A DNA stretch of 10,236 nucleotides from an uncultured Paenibacillaceae bacterium (GCA_937983035.1 CALKAN010000047.1:1-10236); one strand, 5' to 3'. Counted from the stretch's first letter, positions 1 to 6,750 are shown. Notes: a model not told the origin generated them from the letters alone. Program-made: numbers and translations.

Positions 1-345
1 AAATATATTAAATAAGCAAAAAGCGGTCTCTGAGGAAATCTTCTTCATTTTTCCTGCCAAAAAATCTTGCTTCACTGAGCATTAGGGATCATGATCAAAA
101 AGCGGAGAGAAGCATAACTAAACATCCGAATCAATAAATGTTGATGCACTGCAATGAAAAAAGAAGAGCATGCAGGCGGGCGGCAAGTGCCATATTTACA
201 AGTGCATATATAAAGAAGTCATAAAGAAGTCATATACCCTTAGGATGGCATTTGAACGGTTCAGGCATAAGCGAAGAAAAACATAACATAGTCCATGCTT
301 GCCACAGCATATCCATGATATTGACCAAGTCAGGAGACAGCGGGG
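1..345. other. Intergenic region upstream of the small membrane protein gene; no gene recognised
   Basis: I find no convincing coding region here. It contains a 10-bp palindrome GATCATGATC at 88-97. An 11-bp direct repeat (ATAAAGAAGTC) occurs at 210-220 and again at 221-231. The stretch from about 199 (ACAAGTGCATATATAAAG) resembles single units of the GCATA array at 7921-8168. No sigma-A promoter with acceptable spacing was seen upstream of the gene at 346, so its promoter is unassigned. Confidence 0.5.
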
Positions 346-846
346 GTGACGGCTGTGATGTTTCGGCGATATCGCATTTATTCCGCGAGAAGAAGGGCGA
401 CGATGAAAGTGTTGATGTTCATGTTCTTCTCTTTCACTTGCTTCTTGCTCTTCAAAGCGGCATTGCACGCCTTCGCAGCCCATGAAGCCAAACAAACGAT
501 TGTAACGTTCTACCAATATGAAAGTGAAGGAAAATTTGCAGATTCATGGGAGCTGTTCCATCCGCTCATGAAAGAAAAATTCAACAAATCTTACTATATC
601 CAAGACCGGTCGCATGTGTTCATGAGTCACTTTGGCGCAGCCACTTTCAGCTTTTCATTAAGCCGGATGAGCAAAGTCAACCAATGGGCAATGAATGCAT
701 CTGCAGAGCCGTTCCAGAGCGCCGTTTACAAAACAACCGTGACAAAACAATATGAGGGAAAATATGGAAAGTTTCAGTTTGTGCAAGATGTATTCGCCGC
801 AAAAGAAGACGGTCGTTGGACCGTCTTGTGGGATTACAATTTTTAG
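346..846 (+). CDS. Small membrane-anchored protein of unknown function
   Basis: This encodes 166 residues that I do not recognise as a named family. The start chosen is GTG at 346 because AGGAG at 332-336 lies 9 nt upstream; an ATG at 403 has a weaker site. Residues 1-20 are rich in Arg, and residues about 20-44 form one hydrophobic segment, so a single N-terminal membrane anchor with the rest outside is likely. The exported part (about 45-166) begins with a helix-like stretch (TIVTFYQYESEGKFADSWEL) and ends in alternating aromatic and charged residues (EDGRWTVLWDYNF). That pattern is reminiscent of the NTF2-like fold seen in small Firmicute lipoproteins and membrane proteins, which is inference only. 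It converges on galU with a 4-bp gap, and its last codons hold a 9-bp hairpin. Confidence 0.75.
   Translation: MTAVMFRRYRIYSARRRATMKVLMFMFFSFTCFLLFKAALHAFAAHEAKQTIVTFYQYESEGKFADSWELFHPLMKEKFNKSYYIQDRSHVFMSHFGAATFSFSLSRMSKVNQWAMNASAEPFQSAVYKTTVTKQYEGKYGKFQFVQDVFAAKEDGRWTVLWDYNF
806..827 (-). terminator. Probable galU terminator embedded in the convergent gene
   Basis: A perfect 9-bp stem (AAGACGGTC / GACCGTCTT) with a 4-nt loop spans 806-827. Read on the minus strand it starts about 24 nt after the galU stop codon and is followed by CTTTTG, a modest U-rich tail. On the plus strand no T-run follows, so it should serve galU rather than the small membrane protein gene. The stem lies entirely within coding sequence of that gene (around Glu-Asp-Gly-Arg-Trp-Thr-Val-Leu). 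Confidence 0.55.
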
Positions 847-850
847 CTTT

Positions 851-1786
851 TTATTTTGATGCAGCAACTTCATCTTGCAGCAAAGACTCCGATGCCGCGC
901 CAGTTTCAGCCTTCATTTCAGCTTCGACAACTTTCACCAAATATTGCAAAAAGTCTTTCCGCAGGTCCTCCCGGCGCAAAGCGAATTCCACTGTCGCTTC
1001 CAGGAAGCCCAGCTTATTGCCGACATCGTAGCGGCGCCCCTCGAATTTAAAAGCATACATCGCTTCTTTCTGCGCCAATTCCTTTAAAGCATCCGTCAGT
1101 TGAATTTCATCCCCTTTGCCGGGTTTCGTATGCTCCAAAATGTCGAAGATCGCTGGATTGATAATATATCTGCCCAAAATAGCGATGTTTGTCGGCGCTT
1201 CACTCACATCCGGCTTCTCCACCAATCCTTTCACTTTATAAATGCGATCTTCTATATGCATGCCGTCAACGATGCCATACTTGTCCACCTCTGATTCCGG
1301 CACTTCCTGAACGCCGAGAATCGTCGTTTTATATTCATTGTAAGCTTCGATCATCTGTTTCAGGCATGGTTTCGTTTCATGATATACGATATCATCCCCG
1401 AGCAGCACAGCAAACGGCTCATTGCCGACAAAGCTGCGGGCGCAGTAAATGGCATGGCCCAAGCCTTTCGGTTCTTTCTGCCTGACATAGTGGATGTTGA
1501 CCATATCGGATATTTCTCGCACCATTTTCAACAGGTCATGCTTCTTCTTTTCTTGCAATGTGATTTCCAGCTCAATCGACCGGTCAAAATGATTTTCAAT
1601 CGACGTTTTATTGCGGCCGGTAATGATCAATATTTCTTCAATCCCTGATTCGACAGCTTCTTCAATAATATATTGCAATGTAGGTTTGTCCACAATTGGA
1701 AGCATTTCTTTCGGTTGTGCCTTTGTCGCTGGCAAAAATCTCGTTCCCAAGCCAGCTGCTGGGATGATCGCTTTGCGAACTTGCAT
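851..1786 (-). CDS. galU: UTP--glucose-1-phosphate uridylyltransferase
   Basis: GalU (GtaB in Bacillus) is cytosolic and makes UDP-glucose from UTP and glucose-1-phosphate. UDP-glucose feeds cell-envelope glycan, glycolipid and exopolysaccharide synthesis. The 311-residue product has the normal family length. Visible motifs are the nucleotide-binding AGLGTR at 11-16, the Lys-rich PKEMLPIVDKP loop at 25-35, GLGHA at 108-112, LGDD at 129-132, GLVEKP at 187-192, DEIQLTD at 226-232 and YDVGNKLG at 253-260. The Ala/Glu-rich C-terminal tail after about residue 285 is variable. The start is ATG at 1786, preceded by AGGAGG at a suitable distance. An extended -10 promoter lies about 140 bp upstream, and the likely terminator is at 806-827. 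Family assignment is near certain. Confidence 0.97.
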   Translation of the reverse strand: MQVRKAIIPAAGLGTRFLPATKAQPKEMLPIVDKPTLQYIIEEAVESGIEEILIITGRNKTSIENHFDRSIELEITLQEKKKHDLLKMVREISDMVNIHYVRQKEPKGLGHAIYCARSFVGNEPFAVLLGDDIVYHETKPCLKQMIEAYNEYKTTILGVQEVPESEVDKYGIVDGMHIEDRIYKVKGLVEKPDVSEAPTNIAILGRYIINPAIFDILEHTKPGKGDEIQLTDALKELAQKEAMYAFKFEGRRYDVGNKLGFLEATVEFALRREDLRKDFLQYLVKVVEAEMKAETGAASESLLQDEVAASK

Positions 1787-1926
1787 AGTATATCCTCCTG
1801 TGTTCGATTCATCTGTATTGGTTCATCGTTCAATCATTGCATCGGTCCATACCGTTTCGCTGCATCAATGAATCGTGCGTCGAGTGAAGTCTGTCCATTT
1901 GGATGCAGCCGAAACACATCATTTTT

Positions 1927-1935
1927 ATTATACCA
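1927..1935 (-). promoter_or_regulatory. Extended -10 promoter for galU
   Basis: The minus strand reads TGGTATAAT, a perfect extended -10 (TGnTATAAT). No good -35 hexamer is seen at 17 bp; the upstream sequence is only A-rich (near 1950-1960), inside the 3' end of the VanZ-family gene. It would give galU a leader of about 130 nt and allow transcription separate from the upstream genes, although read-through from them is also possible because no terminator was seen between. Confidence 0.6.
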
Positions 1936-1941
1936 TATCAG

Positions 1942-2412
1942 TCATCGATCTTTTATAAAAATCATCCGTCCCTTTTGCATCAGCAAATATAATATCACGC
2001 CAAAAGCTGCGCCGGCGGCATCAATCAATACGTCCTTCACTTGTCCCCCTCTCCCTGGAACAAATAATTGATGCACCTCATCCAAAATCGCGTACAATAT
2101 GCAAAAGCCGAGTGCCAGCGCCAAATTTTGCCATCCATTCTTCCGCTGCCAAGAAACTTTCATCGCATGGATGACAAACAGCCCCAGCACAAAATAGGCA
2201 AAAAAGTGTGCATTTTTCCGCACAATGCGATTCCATTGATCAACATCAATAGACATCGCGGCATGATTCGGCACCGTTTTCTCAACGGTTTCGATAATGA
2301 CTTCCGTCACGCCCTTGCTCATCTCATTCGAGACAGCAGCTGGTTGATGCGACAAATAAAAGATAAAGGCCATCCAGAGGACTACCGCCAGCCAAGATAT
2401 GATTCGATTCAT
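1942..2412 (-). CDS. VanZ-family membrane protein
   Basis: This is a 156-residue integral membrane protein of the VanZ-like family (PF04892). The family is named for a teicoplanin-resistance accessory protein, but most members have no assigned biochemical role. Family signatures are WMAFIFYLSHQ at 13-23, RKNAHFFAYFVLG at 65-77, and the long motif with YAILDEVHQLFVPGR at 107-121 followed by KDVLIDAAG at 126-134. Hydrophobic segments sit near 5-20, 68-85, 96-112 and 130-145. The start is ATG at 2412, because GAGAGGAAAG lies just upstream and translation begins directly at the first membrane segment. An in-frame ATG at 2574 would add 54 basic residues and has no ribosome binding site. It lies between the amidohydrolase pair and galU on the same strand, with 212 bp separating it from the former. 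Confidence 0.9.
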   Translation of the reverse strand: MNRIISWLAVVLWMAFIFYLSHQPAAVSNEMSKGVTEVIIETVEKTVPNHAAMSIDVDQWNRIVRKNAHFFAYFVLGLFVIHAMKVSWQRKNGWQNLALALGFCILYAILDEVHQLFVPGRGGQVKDVLIDAAGAAFGVILYLLMQKGRMIFIKDR

Positions 2413-2624
2413 GTCATCTTTCCTCTCGTCGGCCTGTTTCGATCGTTTGCCGATCTTCAATACCATCATTCTCCATAAAGGCCGAAATTTCCTTTTTTTC
2501 CAACTAAAACGCTTTTTTGCATACCGGGATTGCCGCTGAGAAACATTGTGCCGCTCAATCGTAATCATTTTCAACGGAACTGATTCAAATCATGGCGGTG
2601 CCGGCGTCAAAAATCTCATTTTTC

Positions 2625-3389
2625 TCATTGTCTGCGTTCTAAACGCTTTACGTTCTCTTTAAAAATTTTGCGTTTAACCTCTTCATCGATCTGCGCCATT
2701 TGAACTAATTCAATCGTGCTTTTCATCGCATACAACGGATACTCGGAACCGTATAAAATTTTATCTGCAGGACTGCTTTTCAACAACTCTTCCAGCACAA
2801 ACACCCGGTCTTTTAACCCTGACGTATCAAAATATAGACGCGGCAGCTCAATCATTTCTTTTTCCATCCGCATGACTTCATGAAAACGCAAATTAAGCAA
2901 GACAATGTCCAAATCCTGCTCCATCCTGACAAACTGCTGCACATCATTTAAATCGACCGGCTTCGATTTCACGATATACTCCAACCGCTCATCTTCCAAT
3001 CGCACCGTCACAAACAACGGCAGCTCATATCGCTTTAATATATCGCACAGCTGCAAAACTTCATCACTGCACAACGCATAATCATGATATCCCGGATAAA
3101 TCCGCACGCCTTGAATGTTAAATGTGCGGCATCCTTCCTCTATGTCTTTCTCCCAGCCGGGCAATGTCGGATTGACTGTCAGCACATGTTTATAGTTCGT
3201 GCCGCGAATCCATTCATGCAGCTCAAGATCCCCTTCAAACGGATCATTATAAAATATGCTGTTCATCGATGATGCATAACCGCACTGAATGTGATTGTCT
3301 TTATGTGCCTGCATTAAGTCTTTCAACGATTGTTTGCGGATTTTGCGAAACGGCCAGTGCCCGAGCAATGCGTTCACATCCGTGTTCAT
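2625..3389 (-). CDS. Amidohydrolase-2-like TIM-barrel protein lacking metal ligands
   Basis: The product is 254 residues and belongs to the amidohydrolase-2 superfamily (PF04909 type) by overall pattern: a short N-terminal strand, GVRIYPGYHDYAL at 94-106, KILYGSEYPLY at 210-220 and a C-terminal helix ending in ENVKRL. Compared with the gene just upstream (3426-4169), every metal-binding position is changed. The HxH is N6-A-L8, the barrel His is Thr128, the next His is Asn166, and the terminal Asp is Glu216 in GSE. It is therefore probably metal-free, or uses different chemistry; the substrate is unknown. The start is ATG at 3389 with GGAGGAGAAGG upstream, preferred over an ATG at 3413 that lacks a site. 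It is 36 bp behind the stop of the upstream paralogue, so the two are very likely cotranscribed. Confidence 0.85.
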   Translation of the reverse strand: MNTDVNALLGHWPFRKIRKQSLKDLMQAHKDNHIQCGYASSMNSIFYNDPFEGDLELHEWIRGTNYKHVLTVNPTLPGWEKDIEEGCRTFNIQGVRIYPGYHDYALCSDEVLQLCDILKRYELPLFVTVRLEDERLEYIVKSKPVDLNDVQQFVRMEQDLDIVLLNLRFHEVMRMEKEMIELPRLYFDTSGLKDRVFVLEELLKSSPADKILYGSEYPLYAMKSTIELVQMAQIDEEVKRKIFKENVKRLERRQ

Positions 3390-3425
3390 TGCACCTTCTC
3401 CTCCTTCCTGCATGCGTCCTTGTCT

Positions 3426-4169
3426 TCACAAAGACAATCGGAACAATTTCAGCGCATTGTTCGCATAAATATCTTTCTTCTGTTCAGGCGTTAAATCAGC
3501 TTCTTCAATTTGCCCTAAATTCACGATATATGAACAGCCAGGCATGTCAGACCCGAACAAAATTTTGTCAGAGCCAAGCTGTTCCACTGCATAATCTACG
3601 TCATCGCGGCGAAAAGTAGATCCTGAAATATCCGTCCACACATTCGGCAACCCGCGGATCGCTTTGATCCCGTGATAGCAATTTCCGCCCAAATGAGCCA
3701 TGATTAGTTTCGCTTCCGGATATCGCTTGGCCAGCCTTGCCACATGGATGCCTGTCGTTTCATCATCCAGCTGGCCGACCGCTTTATAAAATGCATGCAG
3801 CAAGATTGGCACGTCATATTGAATGCATTGTTCCACGAGCGGATACACCAGCGGATCATCACAATACGTCGCTATCCACAGCTTCAAACCGATCATGCCG
3901 TCATCCTCGATGCCGCGGCGCAGCACGTCCATCGCATTCGAATTGCGAGGGTTCACATATACGTATCCTTCGACCAAATCCGGGTGTTCTTTTTTGAAAC
4001 GCACAACATCTGCGTTATGCTGCTCAATTTCTTCCGCGGAAGGATATTGTCTGGCGATTCCGGAAACAAAAATTTTGTCCACCCCGAACCGCTCGCAATT
4101 TTCGACCAATTCCCGCGTGTGCAGCTCGTACCTTCCGCCCCAAATGTGAGTATGCATATCAATGATCAT
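3426..4169 (-). CDS. Metal-dependent amidohydrolase family protein (amidohydrolase-2)
   Basis: The product is 247 residues, the usual size for a compact amidohydrolase-2 TIM-barrel enzyme of the cytosol. Members hydrolyse or decarboxylate diverse small substrates, and the substrate here cannot be read from sequence. Candidate metal ligands are present: H6 and H8 in MHTH, K96 in GLKLW, H125 in ILLHA, H159 in MAHLGG and D208 in FGSDMPG. The start is ATG at 4169, because AGGAGG sits about 8 nt upstream and the HxH motif lies at the very N-terminus as usual in the family. The open frame continues upstream to 4286, but that extension looks non-coding. It is the first gene of a two-gene unit with the divergent paralogue at 2625-3389. 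No clear promoter was identified upstream. Confidence 0.9.
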   Translation of the reverse strand: MIIDMHTHIWGGRYELHTRELVENCERFGVDKIFVSGIARQYPSAEEIEQHNADVVRFKKEHPDLVEGYVYVNPRNSNAMDVLRRGIEDDGMIGLKLWIATYCDDPLVYPLVEQCIQYDVPILLHAFYKAVGQLDDETTGIHVARLAKRYPEAKLIMAHLGGNCYHGIKAIRGLPNVWTDISGSTFRRDDVDYAVEQLGSDKILFGSDMPGCSYIVNLGQIEEADLTPEQKKDIYANNALKLFRLSL

Positions 4170-4393
4170 GTTAAGCACCTCCTGCCTAAAAAATTCAAGT
4201 TTCTTAAATATTTTGTTGAAATTCATCCGCTGCTTCTCGATGCCATCCATCGCAATCCGCCAATCAACCAGCTGCATCCCGCGCAATCAGCAAACAGCAT
4301 TCCATAAATCTTATGACGCAACAGGAATGTCATGCCCATTCCCGCCATCATTTAGTTTCGCTTTCACGTGCCGCATTCCCTTCCGACTTTTTT
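4170..4393. other. Upstream region of the amidohydrolase pair; no gene recognised
   Basis: This leads into the amidohydrolase operon on the minus strand. Apart from its ribosome binding site (AGGAGG, about 4178-4183) I see no convincing -35/-10 pair and no gene. The promoter may be weak, use another sigma factor, or lie within the repeat stretch beyond 4394. Confidence 0.4.
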
Positions 4394-4467
4394 CTTATAC
4401 GAATATCCTTCAACTTCTTTTGTGAAATCCTTATACGGATATTCCTTCAACTTCTTATGCGAAAATC
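4394..4467. repeat. Tandem repeat, 36/38-bp, two copies
   Basis: Copy 1 (4394-4429) and copy 2 (4430-4467) both run CTTATACG[A/G]ATAT, then CCTTCAACTTCTT, then TGTGAAA or TATGCGAAA, then ATC. The differences are a few substitutions and two small insertions. The pair forms the best-preserved end of a longer degenerate series that continues to about 4630. Confidence 0.8.
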
Positions 4468-4630
4468 TCCGATATCTTCCGCTGCGAACAATCTCCTATC
4501 TTTATTTGCAAATATGGAGCCCCTTAAATCTTTTGCACGAACACCGCTTCAGCGCCCTCTTATGCAGAACCCCTTTGCCGTATGCGAAACCATTCACATT
4601 CTGTGGAGAAACTGCTTCTTCTTGCACAAA
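4456..4630. repeat. Degenerate series of short GCGAA-type repeats
   Basis: After the tandem repeat, variants of one short core recur: TATGCGAAAA (4456), TGCGAACAA (4483), TTTGCAAAT (4505), TTTGCACGAAC (4532), TATGCAGAACC (4561), TATGCGAAACC (4580), TGTGGAGAAAC (4602) and TTGCACAAA (4622). Spacings are 19-29 bp. The sequence between cores is not conserved. It looks like a decayed tandem array. No coding potential is evident on either strand. Confidence 0.45.
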
Positions 4631-4715
4631 TTCATTTACCATTTAAAACGAAACAAGCGCCTTCCAAATGCGATTGCGAAATCGTGAACCTTACACAAAA
4701 ACTATCCCACCGAGC

Positions 4716-4745
4716 AAAAAAAAGAGCAGAGTTCGCATCTGCTCT
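4716..4745 (-). terminator. Intrinsic terminator of the first solute-binding protein unit
   Basis: The minus strand reads a perfect 8-bp stem, AGAGCAGA / TCTGCTCT, with a 7-nt loop, followed by eight T. The stem is at 4723-4745 and the T-run is the A-run at 4716-4723 on the plus strand. It lies about 180 bp beyond the stop codon of the solute-binding protein at 4927, and no other gene is convincingly present between, so it should end that transcript. Confidence 0.85.
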
Positions 4746-4765
4746 CGTTCGAATGTATTCAAATC

Positions 4766-4867
4766 CTATTTCTGATCCGAACATATCATGCCAGAAAACA
4801 TAACAATCCATAAAAACATAACTGCTGTCCACGATGGCAAACTGCTCGAGTGAGCCAAATGTCTCAT
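4766..4867 (-). CDS. Possible 33-residue hydrophobic peptide (doubtful)
   Basis: Between the solute-binding protein stop and its terminator, an ATG at 4867 opens a 33-codon frame ending in TAG. The peptide has a short polar N-terminus (MRHLAHSSS), one hydrophobic stretch of about 17 residues (WTAVMFLWIVMFSGMIC, residues 13-29) and a tail SDQK, a typical outline for a small membrane protein. Against it, the only purine-rich site (CAGGA) is 2 nt from the ATG, too close to be a good ribosome binding site, and frames of this length arise by chance. The overlapping minus-strand frame that runs through the terminator is less credible. Confidence 0.2.
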   Translation of the reverse strand: MRHLAHSSSLPSWTAVMFLWIVMFSGMICSDQK

Positions 4868-4926
4868 CTTCCTGCTTCTTTTCGCTCACTTATGCTGCCG
4901 GCAACGCATCACGCTGTTTGCAGCGA

Positions 4927-6342
4927 TTATTTTCCGGCCAATGCTTCCGCGATCGCTTGGTTAATTTCCTCCTCTGCACTTCTCAACATCGTATTCACAT
5001 CCACATTGCCTGTCACTGCTTCTTTAAACCAACGCAAGACGATGTTTTGGGCGTTCACCAGCGATGCTGCTTCAGGATTCGTAGGAGGCACTGGCGCAAA
5101 TTCATTATAGAACAAAGCAGCAAAATTTTTATCATAAAAATCGGGATGATCTTGACCCAACGTTGCGCGAATCGCTTCATCGCGCAGACTGGTTGCCCGA
5201 CCCTCTTTGTTGGACATCAGCTGCACTTCATCAGACAGCCATTCTGCTGCAACTTGGAAAGCTTGCTCCGCCTTGCCGTTCACATTGCTGATGAAATAGT
5301 AAATCGGATTCGGCTGATAGCCGATTCCCGGCAGATCCGAAAATGTAGGCACAGCGACAATATCCCAATTGAACGAAAGATCGTTGCTAAAACGGCCAAA
5401 TCCTGACAAAGGAGCTAAGTTCATCGCGATATTTTTTTCCCTGTAGAAATTGTTCAGCTCTGTGTCCGCGCTGAAGTTTCCTTCTGGCATATTGCCCTCA
5501 ATCTGATAAAACCTTAAATATTCGTTCACAAATTTTTGAAACCCCGGAGTGTTGACCGCAGCTTTATTTTCGCTCGTGCTGAAATATGGCTGCGACAGCT
5601 GATTTTCTGCAAACATATTGTTGTAGAAAAAAGACATCCCCCGGTATTGCATGCCGTCTTCCGCTCGCGTCATGATCGTCGCCAACTGGTACGCTTCATC
5701 CCATGTCATGCCGTTTACGGGATAATCTACGCCAAAATGATCAAACAAATCAATATTGTAAAACATGACTACCCCGTTCGTATATTTCGGCAGTCCGTAT
5801 ATTTCCTTGTTAGGGGCTGCATTTTGCACGGATTCGATAAGTGCCGGTTCGATGCGGTCCAAGTCATAATTGTATTTGTCAATCAGATCTGACAGGTCAT
5901 ACTCCAGTTCGCGCGGAACCATTTGAGCATACAGCCCGCCTATGGATGTCATAATAATATCTGGAGCATTGCCCATGATCATTAAGTTGTCTAAACTTTC
6001 TTCCCCGGATAACATGTACTTGACTTTATAGTGCGGATACTTGCTGAGGATCGGTTTGTTCATCGTGCGTTCAAATTCTTCTTCTGTAACAGAGGGAACA
6101 ATAGAATAGATCAATAACTCTGCGGGTTCTAAAGCTGCTTCTCCAATGTCAATGACGGTATTTTGTTCCTGAGAATTCGCTGGAGGCGCCGAAGCCTCTT
6201 TCGGATCTGATGTTGGATTGGGAGTGCGATCTGGAGCAGGAGACGCGGAATCATTGCTGTTTGAGCACGCAGCAACGATGAATAGAAGCAGCAATACAAA
6301 TGATGCCCCTTTTATCTTTTCCCTAAGCACGGCACGCTTCAT
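4927..6342 (-). CDS. Extracellular solute-binding lipoprotein (ABC sugar-type), copy 1
   Basis: This is a 471-residue lipid-anchored binding protein of the family-1 extracellular solute-binding type, which captures a ligand (usually an oligosaccharide) outside the membrane and delivers it to an ABC permease. The signal peptide has a basic start (MKRAVLREK), a hydrophobic core at about 12-22 and a lipobox VAAC with Cys26. A Ser/Pro/Asn-rich linker follows to about residue 60. The mature fold then shows an IYGLPKYTNG segment near 181-190 and GMTWDEAYQLA at 211-221, hallmarks of these proteins. The start is ATG at 6342 with GAGGAGG upstream. It is paralogous to the protein at 8315-9673. No permease or ATPase is adjacent. 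Its promoter is overlapped by a cre-like operator, so carbon-source control is likely. The ligand is unknown. Confidence 0.93.
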   Translation of the reverse strand: MKRAVLREKIKGASFVLLLLFIVAACSNSNDSASPAPDRTPNPTSDPKEASAPPANSQEQNTVIDIGEAALEPAELLIYSIVPSVTEEEFERTMNKPILSKYPHYKVKYMLSGEESLDNLMIMGNAPDIIMTSIGGLYAQMVPRELEYDLSDLIDKYNYDLDRIEPALIESVQNAAPNKEIYGLPKYTNGVVMFYNIDLFDHFGVDYPVNGMTWDEAYQLATIMTRAEDGMQYRGMSFFYNNMFAENQLSQPYFSTSENKAAVNTPGFQKFVNEYLRFYQIEGNMPEGNFSADTELNNFYREKNIAMNLAPLSGFGRFSNDLSFNWDIVAVPTFSDLPGIGYQPNPIYYFISNVNGKAEQAFQVAAEWLSDEVQLMSNKEGRATSLRDEAIRATLGQDHPDFYDKNFAALFYNEFAPVPPTNPEAASLVNAQNIVLRWFKEAVTGNVDVNTMLRSAEEEINQAIAEALAGK

Positions 6343-6472
6343 ACAAGTACCTCCTCATCCTGCAGGCGCCTTTTTTGTATAATGACCGATCTGAAGACAG
6401 GAGCAGCCTCACTCTTCACATCTGATCACCTGAATTGCAAGCAGCGCCTTTAAGGAATTTTGTTTTTCCAAA

Positions 6473-6501
6473 ATTATAAAGCGCTTTCATAAAAGTGTAA
6501 A
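6473..6501 (-). promoter_or_regulatory. Sigma-A promoter of solute-binding protein copy 1
   Basis: On the minus strand TTTACA (6496-6501), a 17-bp spacer and a perfect TATAAT (6473-6478) form a good vegetative promoter. The start of transcription would fall near 6466, giving a leader of about 124 nt. A cre-like operator lies over the spacer and -10 box. A possible second -35 (TTGACT, 6511-6516) upstream has no good -10 partner. Confidence 0.8.
6475..6490 (-). promoter_or_regulatory. cre-like operator (CcpA/LacI-family) over promoter of copy 1
   Basis: The minus strand reads ATGAAAGCGCTTTATA. It matches 14 of 16 positions of the degenerate cre consensus WTGNAANCGNWWNCAW and contains a perfect 10-bp palindrome AAAGCGCTTT. 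It sits between the -35 and -10 hexamers and covers part of the -10, where a bound regulator would repress. It could bind CcpA or a local LacI-family regulator; none is encoded in the window. Confidence 0.65.
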
Positions 6502-6616
6502 TAGAATATAAGTCAATAAATATGTAAATTTATTAGATTCTGTAATCGTTCCTCAGCGGCGCAAATTGCGCTGCCTCATTTTAAAATTCCGCCTCATTTT
6601 ATTGAAAAATATGAAC

Positions 6617-6645
6617 TTAATGATTTGAACAGCTTCTGCTATAAT
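6617..6645 (+). promoter_or_regulatory. Extended -10 promoter of the LysE-family exporter gene
   Basis: The plus strand has TGCTATAAT at 6637-6645, a perfect extended -10. A weak -35-like TTAATG lies at 6617-6622 with a 17-bp spacer. It points at the exporter gene and would give a leader of about 130 nt that includes the 19-bp direct repeats. Confidence 0.65.
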
Positions 6646-6702
6646 GTAAAAAGTTTATCACTATAAAAATGAATGCGTTGATTTAAAATCTGCTGATAGA
6701 AA

Positions 6703-6750
6703 ACATGCTGAACGATTGAATACATGCTGAACGATTGAAAACATGCTGGT
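6703..6750 (+). repeat. 19-bp direct repeat, 2.5 copies, in the exporter leader
   Basis: ACATGCTGAACGATTGAA plus one base (T or A) occurs at 6703-6721 and 6722-6740, and a partial copy ACATGCTGGT follows at 6741-6750. A more diverged TCTGCTGATAGAA precedes at 6690. The array lies after the promoter and 33 bp before the chosen start codon. It could be a set of operator half-sites or simple slippage; the sequence does not decide. Confidence 0.85.

Noticed and set aside
875..1871. Several plus-strand open frames across galU
   Set aside because: They are antisense shadows of a well-defined enzyme gene, without ribosome binding sites or family motifs.
2413..2574. N-terminal extension of the VanZ-family protein to the ATG at 2574
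   Set aside because: The added residues are strongly basic and atypical, there is no ribosome binding site at 2574, and a good site with a membrane-segment start is found at 2412.
4632..4889. Minus-strand 85-residue frame
   Set aside because: It runs through the strong terminator at 4716-4745 and its GTG start has no ribosome binding site.
6378..6383. Plus-strand TATAAT inside the leader of the first binding-protein gene
   Set aside because: It has no -35 hexamer at 16-18 bp and no plus-strand gene within 390 bp.
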